Shown: positions 47,480-60,099, counted from the first letter of the stretch. The stretch is DNA of 64,000 nucleotides from Piezodorus guildinii (GCA_023052935.1 CM041292.1:116308936-116372935); one strand, 5' to 3'. Numbers and translations: made by a program. The notes: generated by a model not told the origin, from the letters alone.

Positions 47480-48855
47480 CAAAAAAAAGGATATTTAGTG
47501 TGTATAAAGCACAGGGCAGTATGGATGCACGGATTTTTTTTTTTTTTTTAAACGGATGAGACATGGTTTTCACAAACTAATAATATATTTACACACCATG
47601 CAAAAATGGAGCTGAAAGAAATAAGGTAAGACATAGATAAAAAGAGACCTAGCTACTGCTCCATTGAGCTAGGCCTGAGAAGGAAGAAAGGCCCATTGTG
47701 CATTGTTAAGGGATAGTACGTGGCTGGGACCCTCCCATTGGAACCATTCTCTCCTTCTACTCCCATCCTGTCCAATAGATACACTATCCCACACTCATCT
47801 AGATTCAAACTACGCTATACAGGATTGTTCTTCTCAATTAACACAATTACGATGAATATAATGCCGTAAAAGGATCGGTCAAACAAATCTGAAACAGATG
47901 TAGGATTATGGATAATACTGAAACCAAGTTCAAAGTATTCTTTTATAAAAACTAATAGAATATATAAATATTAACCAACGTGGGAAACAATCTAAACCGC
48001 CGCCGAATACTCTAGGGCTCCTAACAATTTTAACATTTATTGTTGTTTACCAATGATTAATTGACTATTTGTTTAATAGCCTAGGTGGATTCTGTGTAGA
48101 GTTAGTTTATGTAAATTTGGAATTTCTGAATGCTTGACCTTTTTATTATTAGTTGGTAAGACGTTTAATACTAATATTTCCCGTCATACCGTCTTTCCAA
48201 ATAAATAGTAAATCATTGAAACATTCCTGTTTACACATAAAAATAATTCCGGCAGCGCGATTATCTTAATTCGTTGGCCATTTCTGGTGTTCAAGGTGTT
48301 TGTAGCTCAAAATCATTTGCTTTTATTTACCAATGGTCATTACTGAGACAGGTACTCCACACTCTTTATTGAATAAACATTGCAATATACCTGTAGAGTT
48401 AGTTTAGAAATTTGTAAATGTATGCCATTATTCAATAACGAAAAACTATATGACCCCAAAGATTAGTTTTATCAATTATTTTAGTCTATACATATTGCAA
48501 AATTTGTTAGTTGTTTGTGATACATACTTTTTCAGAAACAACACTCGTAATCAAAAGTTTTACAATATATAATTTGATGATTTTTCTGAATGACTTAAGT
48601 GCATCTATTAGCAGGCTTGCGGCACTCCGAGCCGGTAATTAGAATAATAGAATTATTTTTCGCGTAATCTGGTACTTCAAACGTTAAATGTAAGAAAGTT
48701 CTTTTTTACATAAATTTGTTTTTTTGACCACTGTACGCTCGCCAATCGTGTCAAAAAAAAAAAAATAGATTTTTTTCCCGTAATCTGGGACCCTAAAGGT
48801 TAAATATGAAAAAGTTTCAGAATTTTGTCTCTATAAATCGGTCATATTTTTCGCT
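47480..48855. other. No recognised gene
   Basis: Contains a weak duplicated motif (TTTTTCGCGTAATCTGGTAC near 48657 and TTTTTTCCCGTAATCTGGGA near 48772) and a moderately GC-rich stretch at 47640-47790 without a frame. Confidence 0.45.
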
Positions 48856-49100
48856 ATGCGGCGTGGTCTACTAGATATAAACATAATCTACTGTTGTCCT
48901 GTCTGTGTTCGAACCCCGGTTGAGGTATAATAAATAATTCTATTTATTCTGTTTTTTTCAGCAGTGGAGAAAGTTCGGGGTATGGATTCACTCTTAGGGA
49001 CACCGATACTCGTAGCGGCTGCGTGTGATCTAGCCCCTGCCACCGCCTTGCACGCCTGTTGGCCGTAAAAAAGAACAAATCTCTACACGCACTGAACCCA
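48856..49100 (+). mobile_element. tRNA-derived SINE, possibly a divergent family B member
   Basis: A-box-like GGCGTGGTCTACTAGATA, B-box GTGTTCGAACCCCGG at 48905-48919, a pol III-type head followed by TAATAAATAATTCTATTTAT as in family B, and an end reading AAATCTCTACACGCACTGAA, close to the family B end. The middle differs from the other B copies. Confidence 0.75.
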
Positions 49101-49109
49101 AGAACCTTT

Positions 49110-50125
49110 GAGTGTCTTAGAGGTACAATAATAGTATTTTTAAGATCGTAGTAGAAACATATAATAGAATAGCTTAACGATTTAAAGAAACAACGAACAT
49201 TATACAATTCTTAAATTTGAATTGATGCAGACCTATCCCAGTAACGAAATCAAGAGACAGTTCACTTGAGATAACAGCTACGAGTACACGACAATCTTAT
49301 CTTAAATCAACAAAGTGTGAGGACTAGGGAGTGAACATGCGGATTAAAAAAATAAAAGTTTTTAACTGGTCTCAAAATTACGAATAAAATATTAGCTTTT
49401 TTTTTTTTTAAATACATCAACTATTAACGCAGAATTGTGTTTCTGGGATACAGACTCATGCCACTAATCAAATGGTTCGTAATACGATTTAAGAATGGTT
49501 CCTATACGTTAGAATTATTTACGATCGATTCTTAAATGAACCACATTCCTAATATTATATTAATAGCACTTCATGAAATATTGTTTCATTTAATAATCCT
49601 ATTCTTAAATTTAAATACAAGAAAGAGTAGATCTAAATTATTTAACATTCGCAACAATATATAATAATATTTAGCTGAAAACCCTTTCTAAAGCATATAA
49701 AGAATTCGAGAAGAAAATCCACCATAAAATCCAGTATGAGATGAATTTGTTCTACTGGGCCAATCAATATCCACTCCTTCCCGTACCAAGTACCACCTAA
49801 ACTGATCAGAAGGAGTCCGGAATGTGGCTTTAAGAAATTATAGAATAATCGTGAATTTCTCAAGTTATTTATACATATTTAGCATATAAAAAGTTAAGAA
49901 GTCTTTTTTTAGCTATATGTAACATACAAAAGACCTTTAAGACGGTATTCCCGATGAGCAATGAGCAAGCTATATTTACCACTGTCTACTAGGTATATAC
50001 AAATAAAATATATAAAGCTTATCTTAAGCTGGTTTGTAGTACATAACCAATTAGTTTGGATTTCAATTATTATTACTATATAAATAAATATAGTGTAATG
50101 TGATTTTTTGTATAATTTACCGCCT
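49110..50125. other. No recognised gene
   Basis: Small minus-strand frames at 49642-49863 and 49909-50148 lack motifs. AT-rich. Confidence 0.5.
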
Positions 50126-50128
50126 GTA

Positions 50129-50517
50129 ATTGAGACGTTGATTTCCAAAAGGTACTAAAGGACATTTTTTACGAAATTGATTTTTTGTCATATTTGTATT
50201 CTCATCATTTAGTTTTATGTAAATATTCTATTTGATGTTATCTAATGAATTCTCAAGTCCTTAAAAAACGTGATTTAGAAATGCGGTCATTTTCTAAAAG
50301 TACTAATTACGCATTTATTTTCGTTCCAAATCATTCTAAAAAAAATCATTTCATAACTTTAATATGATGTTCTTATTATAGTAAAAAAAAAATTCTGAAT
50401 TTTAAGACAGAAAGACCCAAATCAGCTAGTTTAATAATATAGTAATGAGAGATTTTCGCGCTTCCTGTAAAATTTCCTAGAATGGATATAGTACCTTTTG
50501 GAAATCAACGTCTCAAT
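50129..50517. mobile_element. Terminal-inverted-repeat MITE, copy 1 (389 bp)
   Basis: ATTGAGACGTTGATTTCCAA on the left is exactly complementary to the right end TTGGAAATCAACGTCTCAAT, and the match continues through GGTACTA. TA flanks both sides (50127-50128, 50518-50519). The interior is noncoding and shared with copy 2 at 57606. Confidence 0.92.
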
Positions 50518-50519
50518 TA

Positions 50520-50858
50520 GGCCTTGGCCTGTTGGTGGATGATCTAAAATAAAATAAAATAAAAGCTATATGTAAAAAAAACAACTTATAAATGGATCGC
50601 TATTTTTATATGTAAAACAATTGAAAACATTTTTTTAATTTTTATTTAAACATTCCTTCACAGAAAAACTTTGTTTTACTTTTTTTTTAATACAATACTA
50701 TCCTTATTTATTCTTTTTTCAATGTATATAAATTCATAAAGCACAAGTAAACAAAGTAAGAACCTATTGAGTAAACAATAAGTAAAAGGACGGATGGCAT
50801 TTAAATGGTCTAGTAGTATGTGCCCCAACATGGCAACTCTCAACGCATAGAATAACCT
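50520..50858. other. No recognised feature
   Basis: AT-rich spacer with an AAAAT repeat at about 50546-50566. Confidence 0.5.
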
Positions 50859-51301
50859 TTAGCAGAATAATAGCTTGAAGCAAAAGAAAAGAGGAAGAAA
50901 ATGTGTGATATACTGACGTAGAAGGTTAAGTTCACTTGAATCATAGGAGACTTCATTCCAATAACGATAAAATACTACACCAGAAGAAAGTAAATATTGA
51001 CAATAATAATTAAATGAAAAGGACTTGAGGGTTTGCCCAATATTTTCAACTATGCAACGTGAGGATAAAAGATTTTCATAGTCTTCACTTTCAAATGCAC
51101 ATGACACTCAGGTAAAGTTCCAAATTTATAACCGTAAATGACTGAATCTTGCTGTCTTTTGATATTTGTCACTGAATATCCTCTAATTTTATCTCGACTC
51201 AAAATGATTTGGTTCAATGCTTGTTTTACTTCCTTCAAACGCATCCTATTATTGGGACGACTATCGTCAAAGAACTGCGTCACTGTTTTAAGTAATAGCA
51301 T
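50859..51301 (-). pseudogene. Possible frameshifted coding remnant of unknown origin
   Basis: Two overlapping minus-strand frames join plausibly through one frameshift near 51110. The first has KTVTQFFDDSRPNNRMRLKE, then VKQALNQIILSRDKIRGYS. The second has CAFESEDYENLLSSRCIVEN, then LSSGVVFYRYWNEVSYDSSE. The residue mixture is more protein-like than other AT-driven frames here. No family was recognised; a decayed transposon gene is possible. Confidence 0.3.
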
Positions 51302-51974
51302 CTGTCATTGAGCAAACACACTAAGGCTGTAAATATAGAGGGACTGATTTTTTGAGAATTCTCAGATTAAAACGGTGACAGTGGTTGTACTGTTTCTGTA
51401 AAACACACAAGATATAGGTAGATAGCTAAAATGAAAACGTCAGACATACCACTTTCAAGTTCAAAATTATCTCAACGTACCGATGATAAGTAGGTTAAAA
51501 TTAATAAATAGAAATGGTGCGAAATTACACTGTTATGCCATATATAGAAAACGAAATATTACTAATTATTAGTACATATAATATTTGACATGACGTCAAA
51601 CGTGACAATGCGACAAAAACCTGACATGACTATGATACAGTTGACAAGTTGGTAATACTTGCGACAGTGAAAGACATTGCTTAACATGCCAAAGAACAAA
51701 CGGACCTTTCTATAAACGATCTCATTTAATTTACAAAAATATGACATAAGGGAAATTCATACAACCACTAAGTGGTAAACTTATTAGATTTCATTAAAAT
51801 CTAGTTATATTCAAATTAATTGGAATTTAACAATGCATGAATGAAATTGATAGATATATGGAGAAAAAAAAGAGATAGTCATAGTAGGTATATATACATC
51901 TGTATTTGTTTATTTATGTGTCAATAAATTAGGTATAAGTGGCAAAAAAGCTAAACTAAAAAATTAGTTCATAC
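51302..51974. other. No recognised feature
   Basis: AT-rich spacer between the possible coding remnant and the second mariner. Confidence 0.5.
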
Positions 51975-52062
51975 TATTGGATTGTGGTACATGAAATGTC
52001 TCCAAGGTAAATGTCTGTCTCCGAGGTAAAGGATTTTTTGAAAGAAGTTGGTTTAGGGTGCA

Positions 52063-52500
52063 GTCAATTTTAACACACAATTAAGCGTAAACTTAATTTA
52101 TTGGTGCCGACGTTTCGGCCTAAATTATAGGCCTTCTTCAGGGTGGTCGTGTGAGCTGAGAAGGCGTCAGTCAACAACGCACTTTTCACTTGATCATTAT
52201 TTTCAAAAAGTTTTCCTTTGACGAAGTTTAAATTCCTGATCAGGTGGTAATCTGTTGGAGACAAGTCGGGAGAATGTGGATGCGGAAGAAGTTCGTAGCC
52301 CAGTTCTTACAATTTTTGCACGGTATGTTTTGAAACATGGAGTCTTGCTGCCGCTCGGTGAGATCATGAGGTACCCATTGGTTGGTTATTGACTGACGCC
52401 TTCTCAGCTCACACAACCACCCTGAAGAAGGCCTATAATTTAGGCCGAAACGTCGGCACAAATAAATTAAGTTTATGCTTAATTGTGTGTTATAATTGAC
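52063..52500. repeat. Two 110-base inverted foldback arms enclosing the transposase C-terminus
   Basis: The arm 52063-52172 (GTCAATTTTAACACACAATT, then GACGTTTCGGCC and AGGCCTTCTTCAGGGTGGTC) and the arm 52391-52500 are inverted copies with a few differences. Between them lie 218 bases of mariner sequence. Each arm contains the GTTTCGGCCTAAATTATAGG core also seen at 42640. Confidence 0.92.
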
Positions 52501-52889
52501 ATTTTAAAACATGGTGTCTTGCTGCCGCTCAGTGAGATCATGAGGTACCCATGTATCGAGCTTTTTTACTTTACCAATACACTTTAAAAGACTGAAAACG
52601 GTAGATGCAATTGCATTTAGTTGTGCTGAGAGTTCTTTAACTGTTTGGTAGGGGTTTCCTTCTACTGTATGTTTGAGGACATCGTTGTCTACTACGGACG
52701 GAGGTCTTCTTCGGGGCAAGTTTTCCAAGTCGGTATCCCCAGCTGAAAACTTAGCAAACCAACGACGAATGGTCCGTTCATTAACACTCCCTTCCCCAAA
52801 TGGCTTGCAAATAATTTTAGCGGCCTCAGCTGCTGAATGGCCGATTTTAAACAAAATATTACTCGAAAATCGCGTGTTTCCATGTTCAT
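52185..52889 (-). pseudogene. mariner transposase in pieces (N-terminal part, duplicated joint, C-terminal part)
   Basis: The N-terminal part at 52889-52504 reads FKIGHSAAEAAKIICKPFGE, VNERTIRRWFAKFSAGDTDL and GKVKKLDTWVPHDLTERQQD. A 110-base foldback arm follows. After it WVPHDLTERQQDSMF appears again and is joined, with a large deletion, to ELGYELLPHPHSPDLSPTDY and FVKGKLFENNDQVKSALL. The first two catalytic Asp regions are absent, and only the SPTD region is kept. The repeated WVPHDLTERQQD on both sides of the foldback arm shows a duplication at the insertion point. Confidence 0.85.
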
Positions 52890-53079
52890 ATTCGGAGGTA
52901 TACTAAAAAGTGGGTAATTGATAGGGAAGCTAATGTTTATAATACAAAGGTAGAGGATTAGTAACTGTTTACTTTAAATGTGTAAACATTCGGAAGAAAA
53001 CAACAGAGACCTGCAAAATCCTTTATGTATTTCAGAAACTATAAAAACGGATATTTCATGTGAAACAACCCAATATTAA

Positions 53080-54190
53080 GGTTCTTGAGCTATGAGGTAT
53101 ATGAGCTTAAGAAGTTATATATACATATACATTAAAAAAAAAACAACTAAAATCTGTAATAAAAATAATTGAACTAAAAAATGTTTATTGAGCGTTAGTG
53201 AAAGGGAGCGTGAAGTGATGCTCATAAAATATTTTATGTATTTTCTTAAAAAATGCATAATTTAAATATCTATAAGTAATTATTTTAATACTTTTTAAAA
53301 AATAGGTAATTGGGACACCTTACAGATTTTATTAATTTATATTATTAATTAACTTGTTTTATATGCCTGACTACTCCTTTACAATTATTATTTTTTGCCA
53401 ATATCACAAATAACCAACTGAATAGTACAAAAACCTCCGTATAATTTTTTAATAACGATGCAAAATTTTATAAGCGTGTAAAATTAATAACGAAATATAG
53501 AACAAATAAACATAACGATTTCACACTCATTTTAGAAACCTATCTTAGAAAAATGTGTTAATAAAAATCAGAGAAATAGCCAATATCTATATCTAGCCAC
53601 GTTAAAAGCCAATTTAAATTAACATCATAGGTAGGAATAATTAGGGTTTAAAAATGATTTTCTAACACATAATTAATAACTAAAAATAATAATCTGAATT
53701 TATTTGAAAGGACCTCTAATAAATAAGTAAATTTTAAACCTTGCTTCCAGATTGTCATTCAATGATGAAAATTTGAAATTGAATTTTTATTTGAATAAAT
53801 AAAATTATGTTAAGCGAGAACTTAAAAAACAAAGATGAGAATTACTGAGGGTTAACGACCATAAATTAAACTATGAATGAAATGAACCGTTCATTCATCG
53901 GAGCAACTAATGGGCCTATACCCCTAGGGCCACCTTTCACTAAAGAAAGCGATCCTGGTTTACATCCAGAATAATAAAACCACTCCTCCGTCCCCATTTT
54001 CAATTCGCTCAAAGTAATTTCGTTAAGGAACGAAAAATAACTGAGAGAAATCGATACACAAAAGTTTAATTTTTTTTCCAGAAAGCAATCAAGTACTACA
54101 CATTAAAAAAAATATTACCATAAAAAAGTAAAGTACAGAAGGAAGAAAAAAAAAGAAGGGGAAAGACGATTTTTTTAAACAAACCATTTA
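53080..54190. other. No recognised gene
   Basis: AT-rich. A less AT-biased stretch near 53890-54000 (GGGCCTATACCCCTAGGGCC) has no frame or known repeat structure. Confidence 0.45.
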
Positions 54191-54196
54191 TAAAAG

Positions 54197-55075
54197 AAAA
54201 ATCTGGTGGGGGCAACACACGACTATCACCTCCGTTTTTAAAATCGATTAAAGAATTTTCAAATACAGTTAAGATATAAAAATGAGTGAAACCATTAAAG
54301 AATTAATTAAATTGCATTAATAGAGAAACATGTGTTTTATTAAAAACTCTATTATATTATTATCTAAAATAATCAATTAGTTGTATCGGCTTTTTATCAC
54401 TCTTTATTAACTTTTACAAGCTTGAGTATAAAATAATATTTTTTTCGAAAATCCTTCTCTTTTCAACGGTATATTATAGGTTTATATTACTGTTATTATA
54501 TTCAAAAACCAAAAATTGCATTAACAAAATATTTTTTTATTTTTCTCCTTGAGCTGTTCATCAAATTCGTTCAACTTGGGTATCTAGCTGTTAGTTACAC
54601 GATAATAAAGTTATTTTTATAGAATTTACAGAATTAAAGGTTCTTTAGATGAAGAAAATTTAAAATATCGGCATTTAAGCTCTGTCATACTATTTCAATC
54701 AGAATGAAACCTACATCATATTAAAGTCCATAAAATTTTACATCGATATAGTGAGTTTAATCAAAATCGTTAAAGCCGTTTTTGATAAAATCGTAAAAAG
54801 GTGCAAAATGCGTGGTATAAAGTAAACTTCCGGTCAGCTGATTTTGATGAAAAAGATACTGTAACATTTCGGGAATATAGTTGTCTTAAATATGAAATTT
54901 CAGTTTCATAGGACTTTTCGTTTTTGCCCGAGTTACCACAAACACACGGGCAGACATTTTTGCGGGACTTGGTTATTTGGACTTCGGGGTACCCAAAAAG
55001 TTTATTTCCGTTACAAACTAGAATTCGAAAATTTTCGAATCGCAATTTCCATTAATGAATGCATTGTAATGACAT
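54197..55075 (+). mobile_element. Family X repeat, copy 6 (forward)
   Basis: Starts AAAAATCTGGTGGGGGCAAC, then ACACGACTATCACCTCCG. Interior blocks include ATATAGTGAGTTTAATCAAA and GTTATTTGGACTTCGGGGTA. The right end is blurred: the GGTAAGTGAAAGT terminus is degraded to ACATGTAAGAAAAT, so the end position is approximate. Confidence 0.78.
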
Positions 55076-55089
55076 GTAAGAAAATATTA

Positions 55090-57430
55090 ACGTATCCTTG
55101 AGGGAGTAACATAGTTCAGGGTGTTGATGATGTTTCACGTGTCTAAGCCATAATTGCTTCTGTCTACAAACAACCATCATTGTGCATGTATCATGGTGTG
55201 TTATATGGCCAGAAAGACGTTTACATACATCACACAAGAATTCTTATTAAAAAAAAAAAAAATGTTACATTAACAGCAACTAATACATTTCACAGAAAAT
55301 CGGAATACAATAGGAAAAAAAAAAACTGCAAGAATTATTTGTTTCTAAAAGGATAAAAACCCATACTTTCTCATGAATAAGTCATACATAACATTAATGA
55401 AAATTTTAAAAAATCCTCCATCAATATCCTTTGTACTTAAAACGTTCAATCAAAAACAATTTCTAGAATATAAAAAAAAAAAAAAAAAGTAATAAATAAA
55501 TGAAATAATTCAACACAAAATAAGTCTAACAGCCTTCACTGGATTACACCATGTGCTACAATCTAACATACGGGCAACACCTGTTATTGCTCCTAACAAT
55601 TTAATGTCTGTAGGTAGCTACCAGCTAGCTAAGGATATAAAAGAAATCTGAAGCAGATTATTTAAAAAAACAAAACAATGGTACTTGCAGCACCTCATAC
55701 ATTCTTAATAATAAAGATCTTCTTAAAAAAAGATCCAGTTCGTCATTAACACCTACGTGAAATCTGAATACAAATTTACTGAAAACAGATTAAATAAAAA
55801 GGCTAGTGCCCAACCTCTGTGGTATAACAGACATAGGTAAGGAGCAAATAAAAGAAAACTTTAAATTATATAACCAAAATAATTTAGGGCATTCAAGAAA
55901 TAACTCCTGATTAACTCTTAAGGCTTTATGTAAATTACTAGATTGTTTCGAGTAATTTCTTAACATAATAGAATCTGAAATCTATTTTTTTGCCGAATAA
56001 TTAAAACGACAGTGATTTAAAAAAAATATAAACAACAACCAGAACCTATAACACGATTTTATTTGAGGGTCTCCTCTTTCTTAAATATTATAATTACTGT
56101 TAGCAACGGTGGCATTACACAAAATTATCACATTTCTTAAAGTATGAAATGCGAAAGAGTTACTACTTCGTAACCTCATTTAATTAATGAAGCTATACGG
56201 AATCGTTTATTGTGATGAAACGAACATAAATAAATGAATGTATTATATTAAAGGTGTATGGTCGACAGTTAAGATGATAATTGGTAGAAATAATCAATGT
56301 AGTATACAATTTTTTTAATTAATAAAGTTCATAACGTTGAATTGAACTATTTCATACTCCATTGAATGGCCTAATATAGGTTGTTTTTTTATTATGAGAA
56401 CCCAGGCTTACTAGAGCATAAGCAAGCTAGCAATCAAGACTTGCGCCATCCAGCCAATGGTTGAGGGGCTATCTGGATAATGTTAACTCTCAATGGTTCA
56501 GGAAAATTTAAGTTGTTTAGGAATGTTACATTAGACCATTCTCAAAGCTTCTGTAGTTTAAATTATGTAAAGAATCTAAAATTTAAAAGGTCAGTTATTT
56601 TTCAAGACCTGAACCTCAAATTACTCTAACGCATGACCAAAGGACAGAACGACTTTATTGGACACTCTTTACTTGCAACCAAGAATGCATTTACCGCAAC
56701 TGACATAATATTTTAAACACGGTGATTATATGAGGTAATGTTTTTTAATATTTAGAAAGATGTATAATATAAATATCTGTAATATAAAGATATTTCGAAG
56801 ACCTTATATGTGCCCATGATGAAAGTGGTCTAAATCTTTCTTGTTCCGAGATATTTAAAGAATTCCATTTGAATGAATTAAAAAATATTTTTACATTATA
56901 CGACATAAACAATAACTTTAATGAAATAATTCATGAACATATATTAATTATTTTAAAAAAGTAATCCATTTTTATGATTTCGAGGATTCAAGATTCTTAA
57001 ACTTTTCCTGAAATTGGAAGGATGTATGGTAGTAGTAAAATAATATCTTTATGTTTTTCTTGCGTTACTGGTGCAATAGTGGTTTATAATGGAAGTAACG
57101 TAATATTTTTGGACTTCCTCTTTTACGTGAAATATCCAAAACGTGGAATTCAGAGTCATCTAAAGAAGTTTTATAGAACATTTTATGGCGTTCATTTTTC
57201 AAGAATTTTGTCCATCGAATTTGAATCCAAGAGACAGATTCGCCCGCAGTATTTTTTTTTACTCTTGTTGTAGATTCTATTAGTGATTTCGTTGAAATAA
57301 AATCCGGCTGCGACATTCGTTTTAACGTAAATATATTCCTTCTTCAATACTTTTTATCAATTCGTAATAATCACTGCTCAGAGTTGTATAAGTAATTGAC
57401 TTTTTCTTTTCTTTTTTTTTTAATTTCTAT
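55090..57430. other. No recognised gene
   Basis: Frames at 55052-55237 and 57022-57316 are short, overlap on opposite strands and lack motifs. Several poly(A) runs occur (55248-55261, 55471-55488). A stretch at 56396-56480 may be an old SINE. Confidence 0.45.
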
Positions 57431-57439
57431 CAAACCAAA

Positions 57440-57600
57440 ATCATGGTCATCTGATTTTCGGCCATTTTCAAGTTATTATCAAGGTTCCGCGAGACCTTCG
57501 GAGAGAGAGAGAGTTCACCGTGAGAGTCCTCTGGTTCGGATCTCGCGGGACTATCCCCAGTAGAACAAGGAGCCTTCTAGAAGAACTCGGTGTTGGTAAT
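57440..57600. repeat. GC-rich repeat-like stretch next to a MITE
   Basis: CAAGGTTCCGCGAGACCTTC and CGGATCTCGCGGGACTATCC form an imperfect inverted pair in otherwise AT-rich DNA. It looks like part of an older element disrupted by the MITE at 57606. The family is unknown. Confidence 0.4.
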
Positions 57601-57605
57601 AGTGA

Positions 57606-57995
57606 ATTGAGACGTTGATTTCCAAAAGGTACTAAAGGACATTTTTTACGAAATTGATTGGTTTACATATTTGTATTCTCATCATTTAGTTTTATCTAAT
57701 TCTTCTATTTGATGTTATCTTATGAATTCTCAAGTCCTTAAAAAACGCAATTTATAAATGCGGCGATTTTCTCAAAGTACTAATTACGCATTTATTTTTG
57801 TTCCAAATCATTCTAAAACAATTCATTTCATAACTTTAATATGATGTTATTATTATAGTAAAAAAAATAATTCTAAATTTTAAGGCAAAAAGACCCAAAT
57901 TAGCTAGTTTAATAATATAGTAATGACAGATTTTCGCGCTTCCTGTAAAATTTTCTAGAATGGATATAGTACCTTTTGGAAATCAACGTCTCAAT
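57606..57995. mobile_element. Terminal-inverted-repeat MITE, copy 2 (390 bp)
   Basis: Same ends (ATTGAGACGTTGATTTCC... and its complement) and the same interior as the copy at 50129, in the same orientation, with scattered differences. Flanks are GA and TG, so a TA duplication is not preserved here. Confidence 0.9.
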
Positions 57996-57999
57996 TGTC

Positions 58000-58685
58000 C
58001 ATGATGGCCGAGAATATAATATTGGACTCCCTGGGGATTATTCATCATCACCTATGGATATTAGTAGGTTAAGATTTTTCCTTACAAGACTTATATTTAT
58101 GTTTTTCTTTATTCGTCTTATCTTTTTGCTTAAATTTTGTCATTGATTCTGTTGGTCCTTTAGGTGTGCATTTTCAAATCTGTTTCTTTTTTTTTTTTTA
58201 TGCTTGTATTTTGCTTTGGATTATAGACTATATTACATATTATAAGGTATAACATAGAAAGCTATTGATAAAGAAAATTAATGTATGGTAAATTTATAAC
58301 TTTTTAGGTCAATATCACATGTCATCAAGATTGATAAGTACGCTGTGTATGATAGCAACCCAATACAGTTGGGCAGCACTGTTTTGTTTATTGAAATTTT
58401 GATAAAATAAAGCATTTCTCTCTTCTTTAAATTTTTTACATATACACCACTTTCATAATTAACACTTAATGAATTCCGTATAACGTTGAAATTACAACCA
58501 CTATCTAAAGCTTTATTTTTGAATATATCGTAAAAATTGCATTGAATAAATTTAGTTTAAACTACTGTGGTGTGAAATTAGTGAAAAACTCATTTTTTTA
58601 TTTTTTATTTTGACTTAGACCACTTTCATAATTATGGGCGCATATATCCAGAGCTTAAAAAGTAAAAGGATATCGTACGATCCTC
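58000..58685. other. No recognised gene
   Basis: AT-rich, T-runs near 58189-58199; nothing placed. Confidence 0.5.
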
Positions 58686-58689
58686 TAAC

Positions 58690-58890
58690 CAATTGTAATA
58701 TACGGAAGAGAGACCTGGATCTGGAAACCCCAAGATGAAAGGACTTTAAATACGTGGTAAGGAAAAATCCTTCGAAAAATCTAAGGTTATAAAAAGAGAA
58801 AAGGGGAGGGGGCGATCGAAAGCCTTATGAATCGAATACTGGTATTGATACGGAAAAGGGGAAAGCTGGCTCACCTAGTAGGCATATTAT
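58690..58890 (+). pseudogene. LINE reverse-transcriptase C-terminal fragment
   Basis: One frame gives YGRETWIWKPQDERTLNTW, a stop, then GKILRKI. Another gives LMNRILVLIRKRGKLAHLVG. The order matches YGSETWTL...L.xWERKILRKIYG...IKxRRLxWLGHxxR at the end of non-LTR polymerases. Stops and at least one frameshift are present. This lineage differs from the fragments at 18056 and 25768. Confidence 0.65.
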
Positions 58891-59244
58891 ATGTCTTTCG
58901 TAAAACCTCAAGGTTTTTTAGAGCAGTCATAATACTCAATTATGTGTACCACTATGATACAAATACTTACTCCCTACTCGGATATTCGCATTAACTAATA
59001 CAACATGAGATCGAAAATCTTCCTACTTGACATGAACAAGAAGATTGGATAGTAAAAACATTCAATAAATTCGAGACGTATTTCTTAACACAGTGCATTA
59101 AACTACCATCCAAAAATAGATAATGATTCATTTTACTAACTGCTGATATTTTTAGATTATTACTGATGAATCATGGGACCTATAATTTCTGTTTCTAAAA
59201 CACTTTTAGAAAAGTATCTATGGTCACAACAATTCGATAACTAT

Positions 59245-60096
59245 AAAAAAAATCTGGTGAGCGCAACACATGACTTTCACTTACCTCCGTTATTTATTGT
59301 ATATTAATTTGAGAATTTTTAAAAAACTTCAGAAACGAAAAAAAATGGTTAAAGAATTATTTACATTGGATTTTAATATTAATATCTACGACAATCAGTT
59401 TGTTTTGACGGCTTTTCATTACTCTCCGTTAATTTTTACAGTAGTATGTATAAGATAATATTTTTTCTAAAATCTTTAGCTTTCGAACGGTATATTATCC
59501 ATGTTCTTGTGTTAGAAAACAAAAAATTGCATTAAAAAAAATATGTTTGCAGTTTTCTCCTTTAGTTGGATATCGAATTCGTTTAACTTATATCTTTAAC
59601 TGTTTTTTTTTAGCAATACTAATCAGACGATATGGTCAATTTCATAAAATCTACAAAATTATAGGCACTTAGAGGAAGAAATTTTGAAACATCGGCATTT
59701 GATCCCTGTCAGACTTTTTCAATCAGAATGAAACCTATATGGTATTAAAGTAAATCCATTTTACATCGATATAGGGAGTTAAATCAAAATCGTTAGAGCC
59801 GTTTTTGAGAAAATCGTAAATAGGTGCAAAATTCATGGTATAAAGTGGCTCTTCTGATTAGCCGATTTTAATGAAAAAGTTGCTGTGACATCTCGGGCGT
59901 AAAGTTGTCTTAAATATAAAATTTCAGTTTCATGGGAGTTTTCGTTTTCGCGATAGACAGACCTTTTTGCAGGACTTGGTGATTTGGACTTCGGGGTACC
60001 CAAAAAGTTTATTTCCGTTGCAAACTAGAATTCAAAAATTTTTAAGATCGCAACACTTTTCCTTACTGTATATTCCATATATAGGTAAGTGAAAGT
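59245..60096 (+). mobile_element. Family X repeat, copy 7 (full length, forward; best preserved)
   Basis: Left end AAAAAATCTGGTGAGCGCAA, then CACATGACTTTCACTTACCTCCG; right end CCATATATAGGTAAGTGAAAGT. Length 852. No insertion interrupts it, so it is a good reference for the family. Interior blocks: AACGGTATATTATCCATG, GATATAGGGAGTTAAATCAA, GATCGCAACACTTTTCCTTA. No frame longer than about 60 codons. Confidence 0.88.
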
Positions 60097-60099
60097 AAT

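Larger units (their letters stand above)
51977..53073 (-). mobile_element. Second mariner element, rearranged, between TA sites
   Basis: The left end TTGGATTGTGGTACATGAAA and the right end read inward, TTGGGTTGTTTCACATGAAA, are inverted repeats. TA stands at 51975-51976 and 53074-53075. It belongs to a mariner lineage different from the copy at 46262. The transposase is deleted in the middle and interrupted by the foldback arms at 52063 and 52391. Confidence 0.85.

Noticed and set aside
48856..48930. Possible tRNA genes at SINE heads (also near 5590, 30800, 34990)
   Set aside because: A- and B-box-like motifs are present, but no acceptor or anticodon stem closes. Each head continues into a SINE body.
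54770..55101. Opposed 69- and 91-codon frames, also 7718-7900
   Set aside because: Similar peptides appear in several family X copies because the DNA repeats. No frame is conserved across copies, so coding is unlikely.
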